Origin: Bacteroidales bacterium
GTDB lineage: Bacteria > Bacteroidota > Bacteroidia > Bacteroidales > UBA932
Reading direction: 5' to 3'
Assembly: GCA_024402135.1 (NCBI GenBank)
Contig: JAKSJN010000004.1
Location: forward strand, 62,001-126,000
Length of the DNA: 64,000 nt
In this document: one piece after another, positions 35,504 through 45,400 of the stretch
How positions within the stretch are numbered: the first letter of the stretch is position 1
How the letters are laid out: every line of letters begins with the position of its first letter
The notes under the pieces: model-generated
Databases searched by the model: none
Seen by the model: only the letters and a program-made list of their open reading frames with translations
Told to the model about the DNA's origin: nothing
Program-made: the position numbers and the translations under genes

Positions 35504-35767
35504 ATGGATAAGCAGCGATTCGTCTCTTTATTGATATTCATTTTATCAGTTTTTTTATGCTCTTTCGTTCTATTCAGTAGCAAAGATAAGACTGCTCTGT
35601 ATGAGGCTAATATTGAGTCTCTATGTGAAGTGGAACACGGTAGTTACGTACGTTGTTATAAATCAATAATTTCGGATCCCGCTGATACAGAGTTGTATTG
35701 TGGTACCTGTACTGAGATACCAGGACGGATCCACGGGGGTATGAGTTACTGCAAACCAAATAAGTAA
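35504..35767 (+). CDS. NVEALA-type Cys-rich small peptide 4
   Basis: Peptide of 87 residues with a leader helix (about 6-26; FVSLLIFILSVFLCSFVLF) and the core YEANIESLCEVE (ANIESLC at 35-41). Cysteines are at 41, 51, 66, 69 and 83; the last four give C-x14-C-x2-C-x13-C. It is clearly a tandem duplicate of peptide 3, 15 nt downstream, but has diverged at most other positions. Only 4 nt separate it from propeller 3. Confidence 0.86.
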   Translation: MDKQRFVSLLIFILSVFLCSFVLFSSKDKTALYEANIESLCEVEHGSYVRCYKSIISDPADTELYCGTCTEIPGRIHGGMSYCKPNK

Positions 35768-35771
35768 TGTT

Positions 35772-36839
35772 ATGAGCAATAGCGTTTGTAAGTTGGTTCG
35801 TACTATTCTTTATATGTCATTGGTAGTATCGTCCGTAAGTTGTTCTGGTATTAGTGATGCATTTGTTTTAGATGAAAATGTATTAATAGATTCTTTCCCT
35901 GCAACAGTACAGGTTAAGGAACCTGATATCGTCCCGATCAATGTAGTTGGAGTTCAAGGGATAAAACTCGTTGAGAATTATATATTATTATCGGTGAGAG
36001 ATAGTATCGGATGTCTGATTCCATATACGAAAGATGGTTCCGCGTTAAGCAGCCCGCTTTTGAAGATTGGACGTGGTCCCGGTGAGGTGTTGTATCAACC
36101 TTTTATGTCATGGATATGTATTCAAGGAGGGGAAGCTGGCTTGTATGATTGGAAAGGCAATTATTTAATAATAGATCTCGATGCCAGTGTTGAATCCGAT
36201 GCACTCGTTTGGAACTATATGTTTGAGAATTTGCCCATGGAGCAAGGCTCAAGATATTATTTTATCGCGGAAGGCCAATCTCTTCTATGCAGACGAATCA
36301 AATCAGATAACAGTGGATATGAAAGATGTATTATTGGTAACCAGATATCGACAAATCATTCTATTGATATACTGAATAATTTCAGTGCGGTTGATGCAAA
36401 CATACTATCGACGGAAATCGTATTGGATGGTAAAGGACGTGTGGCCGAATTCGGATCCAGGATGAATGTGGTCCATTTCTACTCATTGTTTGGTAATGAT
36501 TCAAAAACGGCGATTATTGGAAAGAAAAAAGAGTCGATACAAAAGATGGGGATGATTGACGAAACTGAAATGAGGAAAATATATTATGATGCCAAGCCAT
36601 TTGATTCTTTTGTCGCCGGCCTGTACCTGGGGGCAACGTTTGACGAGTTGGACCGTGGCATGCTTCCATTTGCTGAAGTTCATCTATTTTCTTGGAATGG
36701 CGCCCCGATTGCTAAGATTACTCTGCCCGAACCGGCACTGTACTTTGATATCGATATAGAAGAAAGGCAATTATATGTAGTGAACTATCATACCGAGGAG
36801 CTTCATCGGTATGACATTACTGAATTGTTCAGTAAGTAG
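35772..36839 (+). CDS. BF3164-type / six-bladed propeller lipoprotein 3
   Basis: Lipoprotein of 355 residues (signal to SSVSC at about residue 24). It resembles propeller 2 along its length: GIKLVENYILLSVRDSIGCLIPYTKDGSALSSPLLKIGRGPGEVLYQPF at the front, and a closing blade FAEVHLFSWNGAPIAKITLPEPALYFDIDIEERQLYVVNYHTEELHRYDI. It lies 4 nt after peptide 4 and 33 nt before the TolC-type gene, so it is translated with the peptide pair. It was probably duplicated together with a peptide gene. Confidence 0.83.
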   Translation: MSNSVCKLVRTILYMSLVVSSVSCSGISDAFVLDENVLIDSFPATVQVKEPDIVPINVVGVQGIKLVENYILLSVRDSIGCLIPYTKDGSALSSPLLKIGRGPGEVLYQPFMSWICIQGGEAGLYDWKGNYLIIDLDASVESDALVWNYMFENLPMEQGSRYYFIAEGQSLLCRRIKSDNSGYERCIIGNQISTNHSIDILNNFSAVDANILSTEIVLDGKGRVAEFGSRMNVVHFYSLFGNDSKTAIIGKKKESIQKMGMIDETEMRKIYYDAKPFDSFVAGLYLGATFDELDRGMLPFAEVHLFSWNGAPIAKITLPEPALYFDIDIEERQLYVVNYHTEELHRYDITELFSK

Positions 36840-36872
36840 TTTTTTCTGTGTTATCGCCAAATATAGTATGAT

Positions 36873-38354
36873 ATGATTAGGTATATAACTGCATGCTTTG
36901 TGTCTTTGATGCTGTTGTGTGACGTATTAAGAGCTCAAAGTCAGTCAATGACCTTGTCAGAGGCAATAGTTGTTGCACGTAACCAATCTGTCGCTGCTTT
37001 GGAAGCCAAACATGCTTTCATCTCGGTATATTGGTCATATAGAGCATACAAGGCGACTTTCCTTCCATCGCTGTCAATCTACGGAGACTTGATGAACTAT
37101 GACCGTTCGCTCACATTACTTCAAAGCTATCAAGACGGATCATTTAATTATGCTGCTACCAATAATCTTCGCAACAGCGTCGGCGTCAGGGCTTCACAGA
37201 ATCTGTCATTGACTGGAGGAACCGTTTCTCTCTACTCTGACTTAAACCGTCTTGACCAGTTCGGACATGACCGTAGCCTTACATGGTATAGCCAGCCAAT
37301 TACCATTTCATATAGTCAACCGTTGTTTGCCTATAACAAGTTCAAATGGGACAAAAAGATACAGCCACAGGAGTACGAGCATGGGCGTCGAAGATACATC
37401 GAATCGATGGAGGAAATCACAGTAAACTCAGTGGTCGCTTTTTTCAATCTCATTCTAGAAAGGATGAGACTGGATGTCGCAAAATTCAATTATGAAAATA
37501 CTTCTAAGATGTACCGCATTGCAAAGGAGAGACTCAACATCGGTACCGTGACCCGTGATGAATGTCTCCAGCTCGAGCTAAGAATGCTCAATGACAGTAT
37601 TTCTATTAATGAACAGCAGGTTAAAGTTCGAGAAGCTCAGATGGCATTCAATTCAGTGCTGGGCTATAGCGAGACACAAGAAATTGTACCTATCCTTGAG
37701 GATGCTCTTCCTGATCTGATGATGGATTATGATATGGTCATAGACAGGGCCTTGAATAATTCTATCTTTGGTCTAAACAACGAAATCAACCTTCTCAATG
37801 CCGAATCCGATATAGCAAAAGCGAAAGCAGACCGTGGCGTATCTATGTCAGTATATGCCCGTTTCGGTCTATCACAGAAAGACAATACATTCAACGGAGC
37901 TTATCGCAATCCTTTGGATCAGGAAATTGTGGGAATGACGTTCAATATCCCGATTTTCGACTGGGGACTTGGACGAGGTAAGGTCCAGAAGGCAAAAGCC
38001 GCTCAAGAGGTCGTCAAGGCTCAGGTACAGCAGGCAGAAAATGACCTCCGCCGTGTTATTTTTACTGCAGTTGGGCAGTTCAACAATCAACGTAATCAGT
38101 GTCAGGTGTCTAGCCGTGCGCGACATATTGCCTCGGAGAGACTGGACCTAATGGTGGATAAATTCCGTTCAGGAAATGCGACTGTGACCGATCTGAACAC
38201 TGCTCAGAGCGAAAATGACACAGCCATTGAGAAGTACGTGACGGATATCAGCAATTACTGGAAATACTATTATACCCTCAGACAGTATACGTTATATGAT
38301 TTCATAAAACAGAGTGACATAGACGTGGATGTCATGGAAATGGTTGAAGAATGA
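36873..38354 (+). CDS. TolC-family outer membrane channel
   Basis: Outer-membrane efflux/secretion duct of 493 residues with a signal peptide (MIRYITACFVSLMLLCDVLRAQS). The two halves of the TolC fold begin with MTLSEAIVVARNQSVAALEAKHAF and IDRALNNSIFGLNNEINLLNAESDIAKAKADRG; long coiled helices follow each. The late helix SERLDLMVDKFRSGNATVTDLNTAQSENDTAIEKYVTDISNYWKYYYTLRQYTLYDF is diagnostic. It is followed after 1 nt by the adaptor gene, so the four export genes form one translational block. Confidence 0.93.
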   Translation: MIRYITACFVSLMLLCDVLRAQSQSMTLSEAIVVARNQSVAALEAKHAFISVYWSYRAYKATFLPSLSIYGDLMNYDRSLTLLQSYQDGSFNYAATNNLRNSVGVRASQNLSLTGGTVSLYSDLNRLDQFGHDRSLTWYSQPITISYSQPLFAYNKFKWDKKIQPQEYEHGRRRYIESMEEITVNSVVAFFNLILERMRLDVAKFNYENTSKMYRIAKERLNIGTVTRDECLQLELRMLNDSISINEQQVKVREAQMAFNSVLGYSETQEIVPILEDALPDLMMDYDMVIDRALNNSIFGLNNEINLLNAESDIAKAKADRGVSMSVYARFGLSQKDNTFNGAYRNPLDQEIVGMTFNIPIFDWGLGRGKVQKAKAAQEVVKAQVQQAENDLRRVIFTAVGQFNNQRNQCQVSSRARHIASERLDLMVDKFRSGNATVTDLNTAQSENDTAIEKYVTDISNYWKYYYTLRQYTLYDFIKQSDIDVDVMEMVEE

Positions 38355-38355
38355 T

Positions 38356-39438
38356 ATGAGAGGAAGCATCAATATTATGTTGGCACTGGCATTGCTGGCA
38401 ACAGTGTCGTGCGGGAATAGCGGAGATTCTGCATTGAGGGATGATGGCAGGCTTGAGCAGACTGCATATGAGAATGAGGTGGAGGTGATGACTCTTGAAA
38501 TGAAGGACTTTCATAGGCAGCTACTGACCAACGGCATCGTCCATGCGAGAACACGTGCAGGTATGGTGTTTACGACTGCGGGTGTGCTCTCGTCTGTGAA
38601 GGTTTCCAATGGAGATTATGTGTCAAAAGGACAGAGAATTGCAGAGGTGAATCGTCCGGATCTCGTCCTTTCTCTACGGGAGGCGGAGAATTCCATGTCC
38701 AAGGCAGAGTTTGATCTGCTTGATTTCCTTGCCGGGCAGGGTCACTATGGAAGCGATACGACCGATGTCTCGAAGGAGGTCATGTCCATGGCGAGGATGC
38801 GCTCCGGGTACAATGCGGCGCGTATTTCTCTCGCACGTATCCGTAACGAGGTTGCAGGTACACAGCTTGTGGCTCCGTTTTCGGGCAGGGTGGCTGGTAT
38901 TAGCCTTAAGTCATACGATCAAGCATCGACATCTCAGGTGTTCTGTACGATATTGGACGATTCGGTCTTGGATGTCGATTTCAAAGTCATGGAATCCGAG
39001 TATTCTTTCCTGGAAAAGGGGCTCACTGTTATAATCTCACCGTATGCGGATATCACAAAGGCCTATTATGGTAAGATATCCGAAATCAACCCTGTGGTTG
39101 AAAGCAACGGTCAGATTTCTGTGCGTGCACAGATGTACAACGATGGTGCTCTGCTTGATGGAATGAATGTCAAGGTAATGGTCGAGAGGACCGTGTCTGG
39201 ACAGCTTGTCGTGCCGAAGAGCGCTGTCGTTATTCGTGACGACATGGACGTCCTTTTCACTTATACCGATGACGGTAAGGCTCATTGGACCTATGTCAAT
39301 GTTCTCCAGTCCAACAGCGACTCCTATGTCGTGTCAGCAAATGCCGACAGAGGTGCAGCCCTCCAGGTTGGAGACCATGTTATCGTGTCCGGCAATCTCA
39401 ATCTTGCTGATGGATCAGAAGTCGTCCTCAAGAAATAA
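38356..39438 (+). CDS. RND periplasmic adaptor (membrane fusion protein, lipoprotein)
   Basis: Links the RND permeases to the TolC-type channel. The 360-residue protein has a lipoprotein signal (MRGSINIMLALALLATVSC). An upstream in-frame Met at 38329 lies within the TolC-type gene and is rejected. The lipoyl/barrel-sandwich halves (GVLSSVKVSNGDYVSKGQRIAEVNRPDL and TQLVAPFSGRVAGISLKSYDQAST) flank a short alpha hairpin; a beta-barrel (VDFKVMESEYSFLEKGLTVIISPYA) and a membrane-proximal domain (LVVPKSAVVIRDDMDVLFTYTDDGKAHWTYV) follow. It is 9 nt from the first permease. Confidence 0.93.
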   Translation: MRGSINIMLALALLATVSCGNSGDSALRDDGRLEQTAYENEVEVMTLEMKDFHRQLLTNGIVHARTRAGMVFTTAGVLSSVKVSNGDYVSKGQRIAEVNRPDLVLSLREAENSMSKAEFDLLDFLAGQGHYGSDTTDVSKEVMSMARMRSGYNAARISLARIRNEVAGTQLVAPFSGRVAGISLKSYDQASTSQVFCTILDDSVLDVDFKVMESEYSFLEKGLTVIISPYADITKAYYGKISEINPVVESNGQISVRAQMYNDGALLDGMNVKVMVERTVSGQLVVPKSAVVIRDDMDVLFTYTDDGKAHWTYVNVLQSNSDSYVVSANADRGAALQVGDHVIVSGNLNLADGSEVVLKK

Positions 39439-39447
39439 GATGATCCG

Positions 39448-42400
39448 ATGTTGAAGACACTGTTAGACAGGCCTATTATGGTCACAATGATCGCCCTGGT
39501 GGCAATCGTACTAGGAGTGGTCAGTATGAAACTTCTTCCGATATCTCTTATTCCGGAAGTGGACGTGCCATATATTACTGTTCAGGTTGAGGCTCCTGGG
39601 ATGTCGGCCAGGGAGCTTGATGAAAGTATCATCACGCCTCTTCGTCATCAGCTCGTCCAAGTATCCGGGCTTGAGGATATCAGCACGGAGTCGAAAGACG
39701 GTGGTTCGACCATAACGTTGGCTTTCTCACATGGCACAGACATAAGTTACAGTTTCATTGAAGTCAATGAAAAGATAGACCGTTCTATGTCATACCTATC
39801 AGGAATAGAACGTCCCAAGGTACAGAAATTCCGTGCTTCAGACATCCCAGCCTTCTATCTGGATATGACTCTCTCTGAGGGCTCGTCAAGCACGTTCACA
39901 GACATGAGCCGTTTTGCCCAGGATGTTGTGAGCCGCCGCATCGAACAACTGGATGAAGTGGCGATGGTAGACATCAGTGGCCTTGTTCGGGAGGAAGTAT
40001 TCATATCCCCTGATTCTGAGAAGTTGAAACAGGTCGGCATGACGCTGGCAGACTTCGAAAACGTCATACGAGGGTCCAACATCCAGCTTGGAATTCTGTC
40101 CATCCATGACGGGGAATACAGCTACAATGTGCGTTTTTTATCCAATGTAGGCTCAGAAGATGACATCCGAGATATATGGTTCTCCCATAACGGCCGTTTG
40201 CTTCAGGTGGGCGATGTCGCAGATGTATCTGTACGCCCGGCCAAGAGGACGGGTCTAGTCCGGTCCAACGGCCAGGAGGCATTAAGCCTCGCGGTCATCA
40301 AACAGAGCGAGGCCAGAATGGCTGATCTTAAATCAGGAATAGGTTCGTTGTTGGAGCAGTTCTCTGCTGATTATCCTGATGTCAGATTCGAGCTGACACG
40401 TGACCAGACCGAGTTGCTACAGTTTTCCATCAACAACCTAATACGCAATATCATAATGGCAATCATCTTAGCCTGTATGGTCATATTCTTTTTCATGAAA
40501 GACTTCCGGTCTCCTGCCCTTGTCTCTCTGACCATACCTGTAGCACTGGTGATTTCCATGAACGCCTTTCACCTCCTCGGACTTTCCATCAATATCATAT
40601 CCCTGTCCGGTCTGCTGCTCGGTGTAGGAATGATGGTGGACAACTCCATCATTCTTGTCGACAATATCACAGACCGTTGGCTCCGATACGGCGACCTTAA
40701 GAACGCTGTCGTTGATGGCACACGTGAGGTTGCTGCTCCTATGCTCAGCTCTGTCCTGACCACCTGTGCAGTATTCATCCCTCTGGTATTCACTAGCGGC
40801 ATCGCGGGCTCCCTTTTTTACGATCAAGCGATGACTATCACCGTAGTCCTTCTGGTCTCATATTTTGTCACGGTAACCGTCATCCCCGTCTATTATTGGT
40901 GTCTGTACAAAGGTATGACACGTTTCCGGGAGAATCCGTTGCTTGCAAGGCTTTCAGTGCAGGAAGCTCTCTTCAGATGGGACAACCGCGTGATTGGACA
41001 TATGTTAAATCATCCGGGACGTGCCTGGAGTATACTCGTTCTGTCGCTTATCGGCTTGGCAATATGCTTTGCCTTCATACCCAAGGAAAGACTACCTGAA
41101 ATGAGGTATTCGGAGAGCATTCTCAAGGTGGATTGGAATAGTCATGTCTCCGTTGAGGAGAATGAACGCCGCACGGCTATGCTTGAAAGTTGTGTCTGTT
41201 CTGAAGCCCTACATACGACATCTTATGTGGGAAGTCAGCAGTTTCTACTCAGCCACAGTGATGATCAGTCATCCTCAGAGTCTTCTATCTACATGAAATT
41301 TGCTGATCAGCAATCGCTTCTGGCTGCCCAGGCGAGGCTTCAAGAACTGATATCTAAGGAATATCCTGATGCTATCGTCGGTTTCAAGGCATCAGGTAAT
41401 ATCTTCGATATGGTTTTCGCCGACCGTGAGAACATACTGATAGCACGATTACGTCCATCCAACCGTCCGGATATTGATCCTGGATTACTGGATGGCACAA
41501 TAAGGGCAATTAGAGAAGCTCTCCCAGATTGTGGCATTGACCATGCTCCGATGAAGACGGACGTGTTGTTCGTCGCCGATCCTGAGAGAATGGCTTTGTA
41601 TGGTGTGACTTACAGCCAATTAGATGCAGTATTACGTAATGCACTGAATGAGAATAATCTGTTTGATATAGTCCAAGGTGCCCGCACCCTTCCGGTAGTC
41701 ACAGGAAACGGCCACGATGACCTGAATACGGTCCTATCTAGAACCGTTGTTGAGGCAGATGGTTTCGACATTCCTGTTTCAGAAGTGATGCGGCAGACTT
41801 TCATTCATGATTTGAAATCTATCATGTCCGGTCCTGATGGCAACTACTATCCTCTAGATATGGACATGCCGGGTTCAAAAGTCCGTGAGACGATAACATC
41901 GGTGTCATCGATTGTGAGATCCATGGGTAACTTTGACGTAACATTTGCCGGTTCTTGGTTCTCAAGCCGTAAAATGGTCAAGGAACTCTCTATTTTGCTG
42001 ATAATCGCTATTCTCCTACTGTATCTTATCCTGGCGTCTCAATTTGAGTCTCTCTCCCAACCTCTGATAATTCTTTCTGAGGTTGTGATCGACATATTTG
42101 TATCGCTACTTTCTCTGTGGCTGCTCGGCATTTCCATCAACATCATGTCCATGATCGGCCTTATCGTGATATGCGGTATCGTCGTCAACGATTCCATCTT
42201 GAAGATAGATACAATCAATAGAATGATACGTGACGGTAAGGAACTTCAAGATGCCATCTTTCTTGCCGGCAAGCGTCGTCTTAAGGCTATTGTCATGACT
42301 TCACTTACCACGGTCCTGTCTGTCCTACCGTTCCTGTCACGCGGCAGTATGGGTGCAGATCTACAGTATCCTATGTCAGTAGTGATTATTGTCGGCATGT

Positions 42401-42474
42401 CAGTAGGCACTTTAGTCAGCCTCTTCGTGCTCCCGGCGATGTATTATTCAATCCATAGGAAACAGACCAGATGA
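39448..42474 (+). CDS. RND efflux permease, subunit A
   Basis: Inner-membrane transporter of 1008 residues with the 12-helix, two-porter-loop RND layout (MLKTLLDRPIMVTMIALVAIVLGVVSMKLLPISLIPEVDVPYITVQVEAPG). In TM4 the proton-relay pair reads Asp398-Asn399 (GMMVDNSIILVDN), against Asp-Asp in AcrB. The TM10 lysine position is Asn (GIVVNDSILKID). This pattern is common in non-AcrB RND pumps. It is followed with a 4-nt ATGA overlap by a second, dissimilar RND gene, so a heteromeric permease is likely. Confidence 0.93.
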   Translation: MLKTLLDRPIMVTMIALVAIVLGVVSMKLLPISLIPEVDVPYITVQVEAPGMSARELDESIITPLRHQLVQVSGLEDISTESKDGGSTITLAFSHGTDISYSFIEVNEKIDRSMSYLSGIERPKVQKFRASDIPAFYLDMTLSEGSSSTFTDMSRFAQDVVSRRIEQLDEVAMVDISGLVREEVFISPDSEKLKQVGMTLADFENVIRGSNIQLGILSIHDGEYSYNVRFLSNVGSEDDIRDIWFSHNGRLLQVGDVADVSVRPAKRTGLVRSNGQEALSLAVIKQSEARMADLKSGIGSLLEQFSADYPDVRFELTRDQTELLQFSINNLIRNIIMAIILACMVIFFFMKDFRSPALVSLTIPVALVISMNAFHLLGLSINIISLSGLLLGVGMMVDNSIILVDNITDRWLRYGDLKNAVVDGTREVAAPMLSSVLTTCAVFIPLVFTSGIAGSLFYDQAMTITVVLLVSYFVTVTVIPVYYWCLYKGMTRFRENPLLARLSVQEALFRWDNRVIGHMLNHPGRAWSILVLSLIGLAICFAFIPKERLPEMRYSESILKVDWNSHVSVEENERRTAMLESCVCSEALHTTSYVGSQQFLLSHSDDQSSSESSIYMKFADQQSLLAAQARLQELISKEYPDAIVGFKASGNIFDMVFADRENILIARLRPSNRPDIDPGLLDGTIRAIREALPDCGIDHAPMKTDVLFVADPERMALYGVTYSQLDAVLRNALNENNLFDIVQGARTLPVVTGNGHDDLNTVLSRTVVEADGFDIPVSEVMRQTFIHDLKSIMSGPDGNYYPLDMDMPGSKVRETITSVSSIVRSMGNFDVTFAGSWFSSRKMVKELSILLIIAILLLYLILASQFESLSQPLIILSEVVIDIFVSLLSLWLLGISINIMSMIGLIVICGIVVNDSILKIDTINRMIRDGKELQDAIFLAGKRRLKAIVMTSLTTVLSVLPFLSRGSMGADLQYPMSVVIIVGMSVGTLVSLFVLPAMYYSIHRKQTR

Positions 42475-45400
42475 CCCATAGTCTTTCTTCGTACTCTGTA
42501 TTGATTGTGATGGTTGCGTTGTCCATAATAGGCATTGCTACCATCGGTATGTTAAATATTCAGTACATGCCGGAGACGGAGGAACGTAGCATCACCGTGA
42601 CATACTCGATGGGGACTGCCTCTGCTGAGATCGTCGAGTCGGAAGCTACAGCTCTGATAGAGGGAGTACTTTCCGGCACCAGTAGATGCTGCAGAACAAG
42701 ATCTGTGTCTACTAGGGGAGGAGGATCTGTAATAGCCAGGTTCTCTAAAGGTACCGACATGACGGCAGCACGCTTCGATGTGGCATCTGCAATCAGGAAC
42801 ATCAGTGGAAGTTTGCCCAAGGGGATGACCTACCCGGAGATCTCAATGGGGGCAGGAGGCAAGATTACCACAGTGTTGGTCTACAATATCAGGAGTGAAC
42901 TTCCTTCCCGTGAAATCGAACGCTATGTGACCTCGTATATCATGACGCCGATATCATCAATCAAAGGAGTTGCCAGTGTCAGACTGGCCGGTGTCACCCC
43001 GTATGAGGTTGAAATAGAGTTTGATGCAGATAAAGCATCATTACATGGGATAAGTGCTGATGATATTGCATCTGCGTTTAAGGACTCATTCGATGACCAT
43101 GTGCTCGGTATGACTCAAGTAGGGGACAGGCTCATAACGGTCAGAATGTCGGGGACCTCAAAAGAGGATTTCGGTGCTATTCCTATCAAAAACTGCAATG
43201 GGATGATGGTTTTTCTCCGTGATATTGCTTGTTGGCATTATCAAGAGGCACTTCCGGAGTCATATTACCGCATTAATGGTTTGAATACCATAAATATGGC
43301 TGTCAGTGTGACAACCAATTCCAATATCATTTCCACTGCTGATACCATCAAAGAAGAGATGTTGCGTTTGCAGGAATCTTTCCCGCCAGAAATCAGTGTA
43401 GGTATTGATTACGATGCATCCGAATATATGAGTTCGGAACTTGAAAAGATATATCTCCGGACTGGATTTTGCCTGCTCATACTTCTGCTCTTCGTGTTCT
43501 TCTTCAGCAGGTCCTGGCGGTACGTACTCATTGCTATCATCACCATAGCGGTCAACCTGTTGAGCGCTGTAGTGATATACAATATTGTAGGACTCCAAGT
43601 GCATATTTATACGCTTGCCGGCATCACCGTATCGTTGGGAATCATCATTGACACATCGATAATGATGATTGACCACTATAGTCGTTTCCATAACAAGAAG
43701 GCATTCGGGTCTCTGGTATGTGCTGTTGCAACTACCATCGTCGCCGTGCTGCCTGTTATGCTGCTGCCTGAAGAAGAGAGATTAAATCTTACGGATTTCA
43801 TATGGGTAATCGCCATAAATCTCGTATTGTCCCTCGTTGTGTCATATTTTTTTGCTCCTGCTCTAATTGATTATATTCCGGTTGAGTATGGAAAAGGAGG
43901 CCAACGATTGGTAGGATTTCGATGTCGAGCCAAGCTACAGAGAATATACAGAGACTACATCGACTGGGGAGTGAAACACAGATGGATGTATGTCTTCATT
44001 ATTGTAGCGATGTTCGGCATCCCGACATGTCTTCTTCCAAACGCCAAGGAGTACGACAGCAAGGAAGATCTGTCAATATTAGACAATATACTGAAGAGGA
44101 TGGTCACATGGGGTCCGTACAGGGACAACAGAGAAACTGTCGACAATGTATTAGGAACATCATTCGCCCTCTTTAACAAAGTTTTGAACCGATCGAACTT
44201 CTATCGCGAGCCTGAAAAGGCTGTGCTCTATATAAGTGCCGGCATGCTCGAAGGTAGTTCTGTACACCAACTAAACGAGGTTATCAAGTCTATGGAGAAT
44301 TATCTTGCAGGCTTCAAGGAGATATCCACATTTCGTACAGAAGTGAATGACTATGATGACGCCCGTATCGCTGTAGAGTTCAAACCAGAATATGAACATA
44401 CAGCTACACCCATAGAGATAAAGGGATTGGTGACAGGTATGGCCGTCAATTTTGGTGGTGCAAATTGGTCAATAAGTGGCCTCGACAATAACTATTTTTC
44501 TAATCATGTCGTACTTGACAGGAAGAGCTACGGTATCGAGCTCCATGGGTACAATTACAGACAGTTGTTGAAGTTTGGCGAGGTGTTAGTGAACAAATTG
44601 TCAGAAAACAAACGAGTGATTGGACCGGAAATCCGTGGTGGGAACGGTGATAGACCGTCCACAGAATTCAACATGAAATATGATTTCGAAAAGCTTGCAG
44701 CATACGGTATCAGTCCGTACGAATATTATTCGGCCATTGAGTCAAAGCTGTTCGAACGCTCCGTTGGTTCTGTGGTGTTGGAAGGAGCCCCCACTCCTGT
44801 AATGCTCCGTTCTTCTGCCCGTGACGAATATGACCTTTGGCATGCACTTAATGATCCAGTCGCAGCTGATAGTACACTCATTTCGTTAAGGAATGTTGGC
44901 GGCATAGAGAAACGCCGCACAGGCATTGATATCGTTAAGGACAACCAGTCATATGAAATCAATGTAATGTTTGATGTTATTGGGAATTACGAGATCACGA
45001 AACAGATAGTTTCAGAGGCAGTGGATTATATGAACGGATTTGTGCTCCCCGTCGGCTACAAGGCTGAAGGACTAGGTGGCGCCCGGAATTATGGGCAGAA
45101 AAGCAACTATGCATGGCTTATATTACTGATAATACTTGCCATCTATGTAATGCTATGCATAGCCTTCGAGTCTATGAAGTATCCTTTGGCCGTGATAAGT
45201 ATGATTCCAGTGTCATTTGTGGGGGTATTATTGACTTTCGGATTCTCCAGATTGTCTTTCGATCAGGGAGGCTTCGCCGCCTTTGTGATGCTCTGCGGAA
45301 TAACCGTAAATGCAGGAATATATCTTGTTCATGCGTCCAGAAAAACGAACATAAAACACCGGAATGTAATAGACATCAGAGCATATCTTTCTGCATTTAA

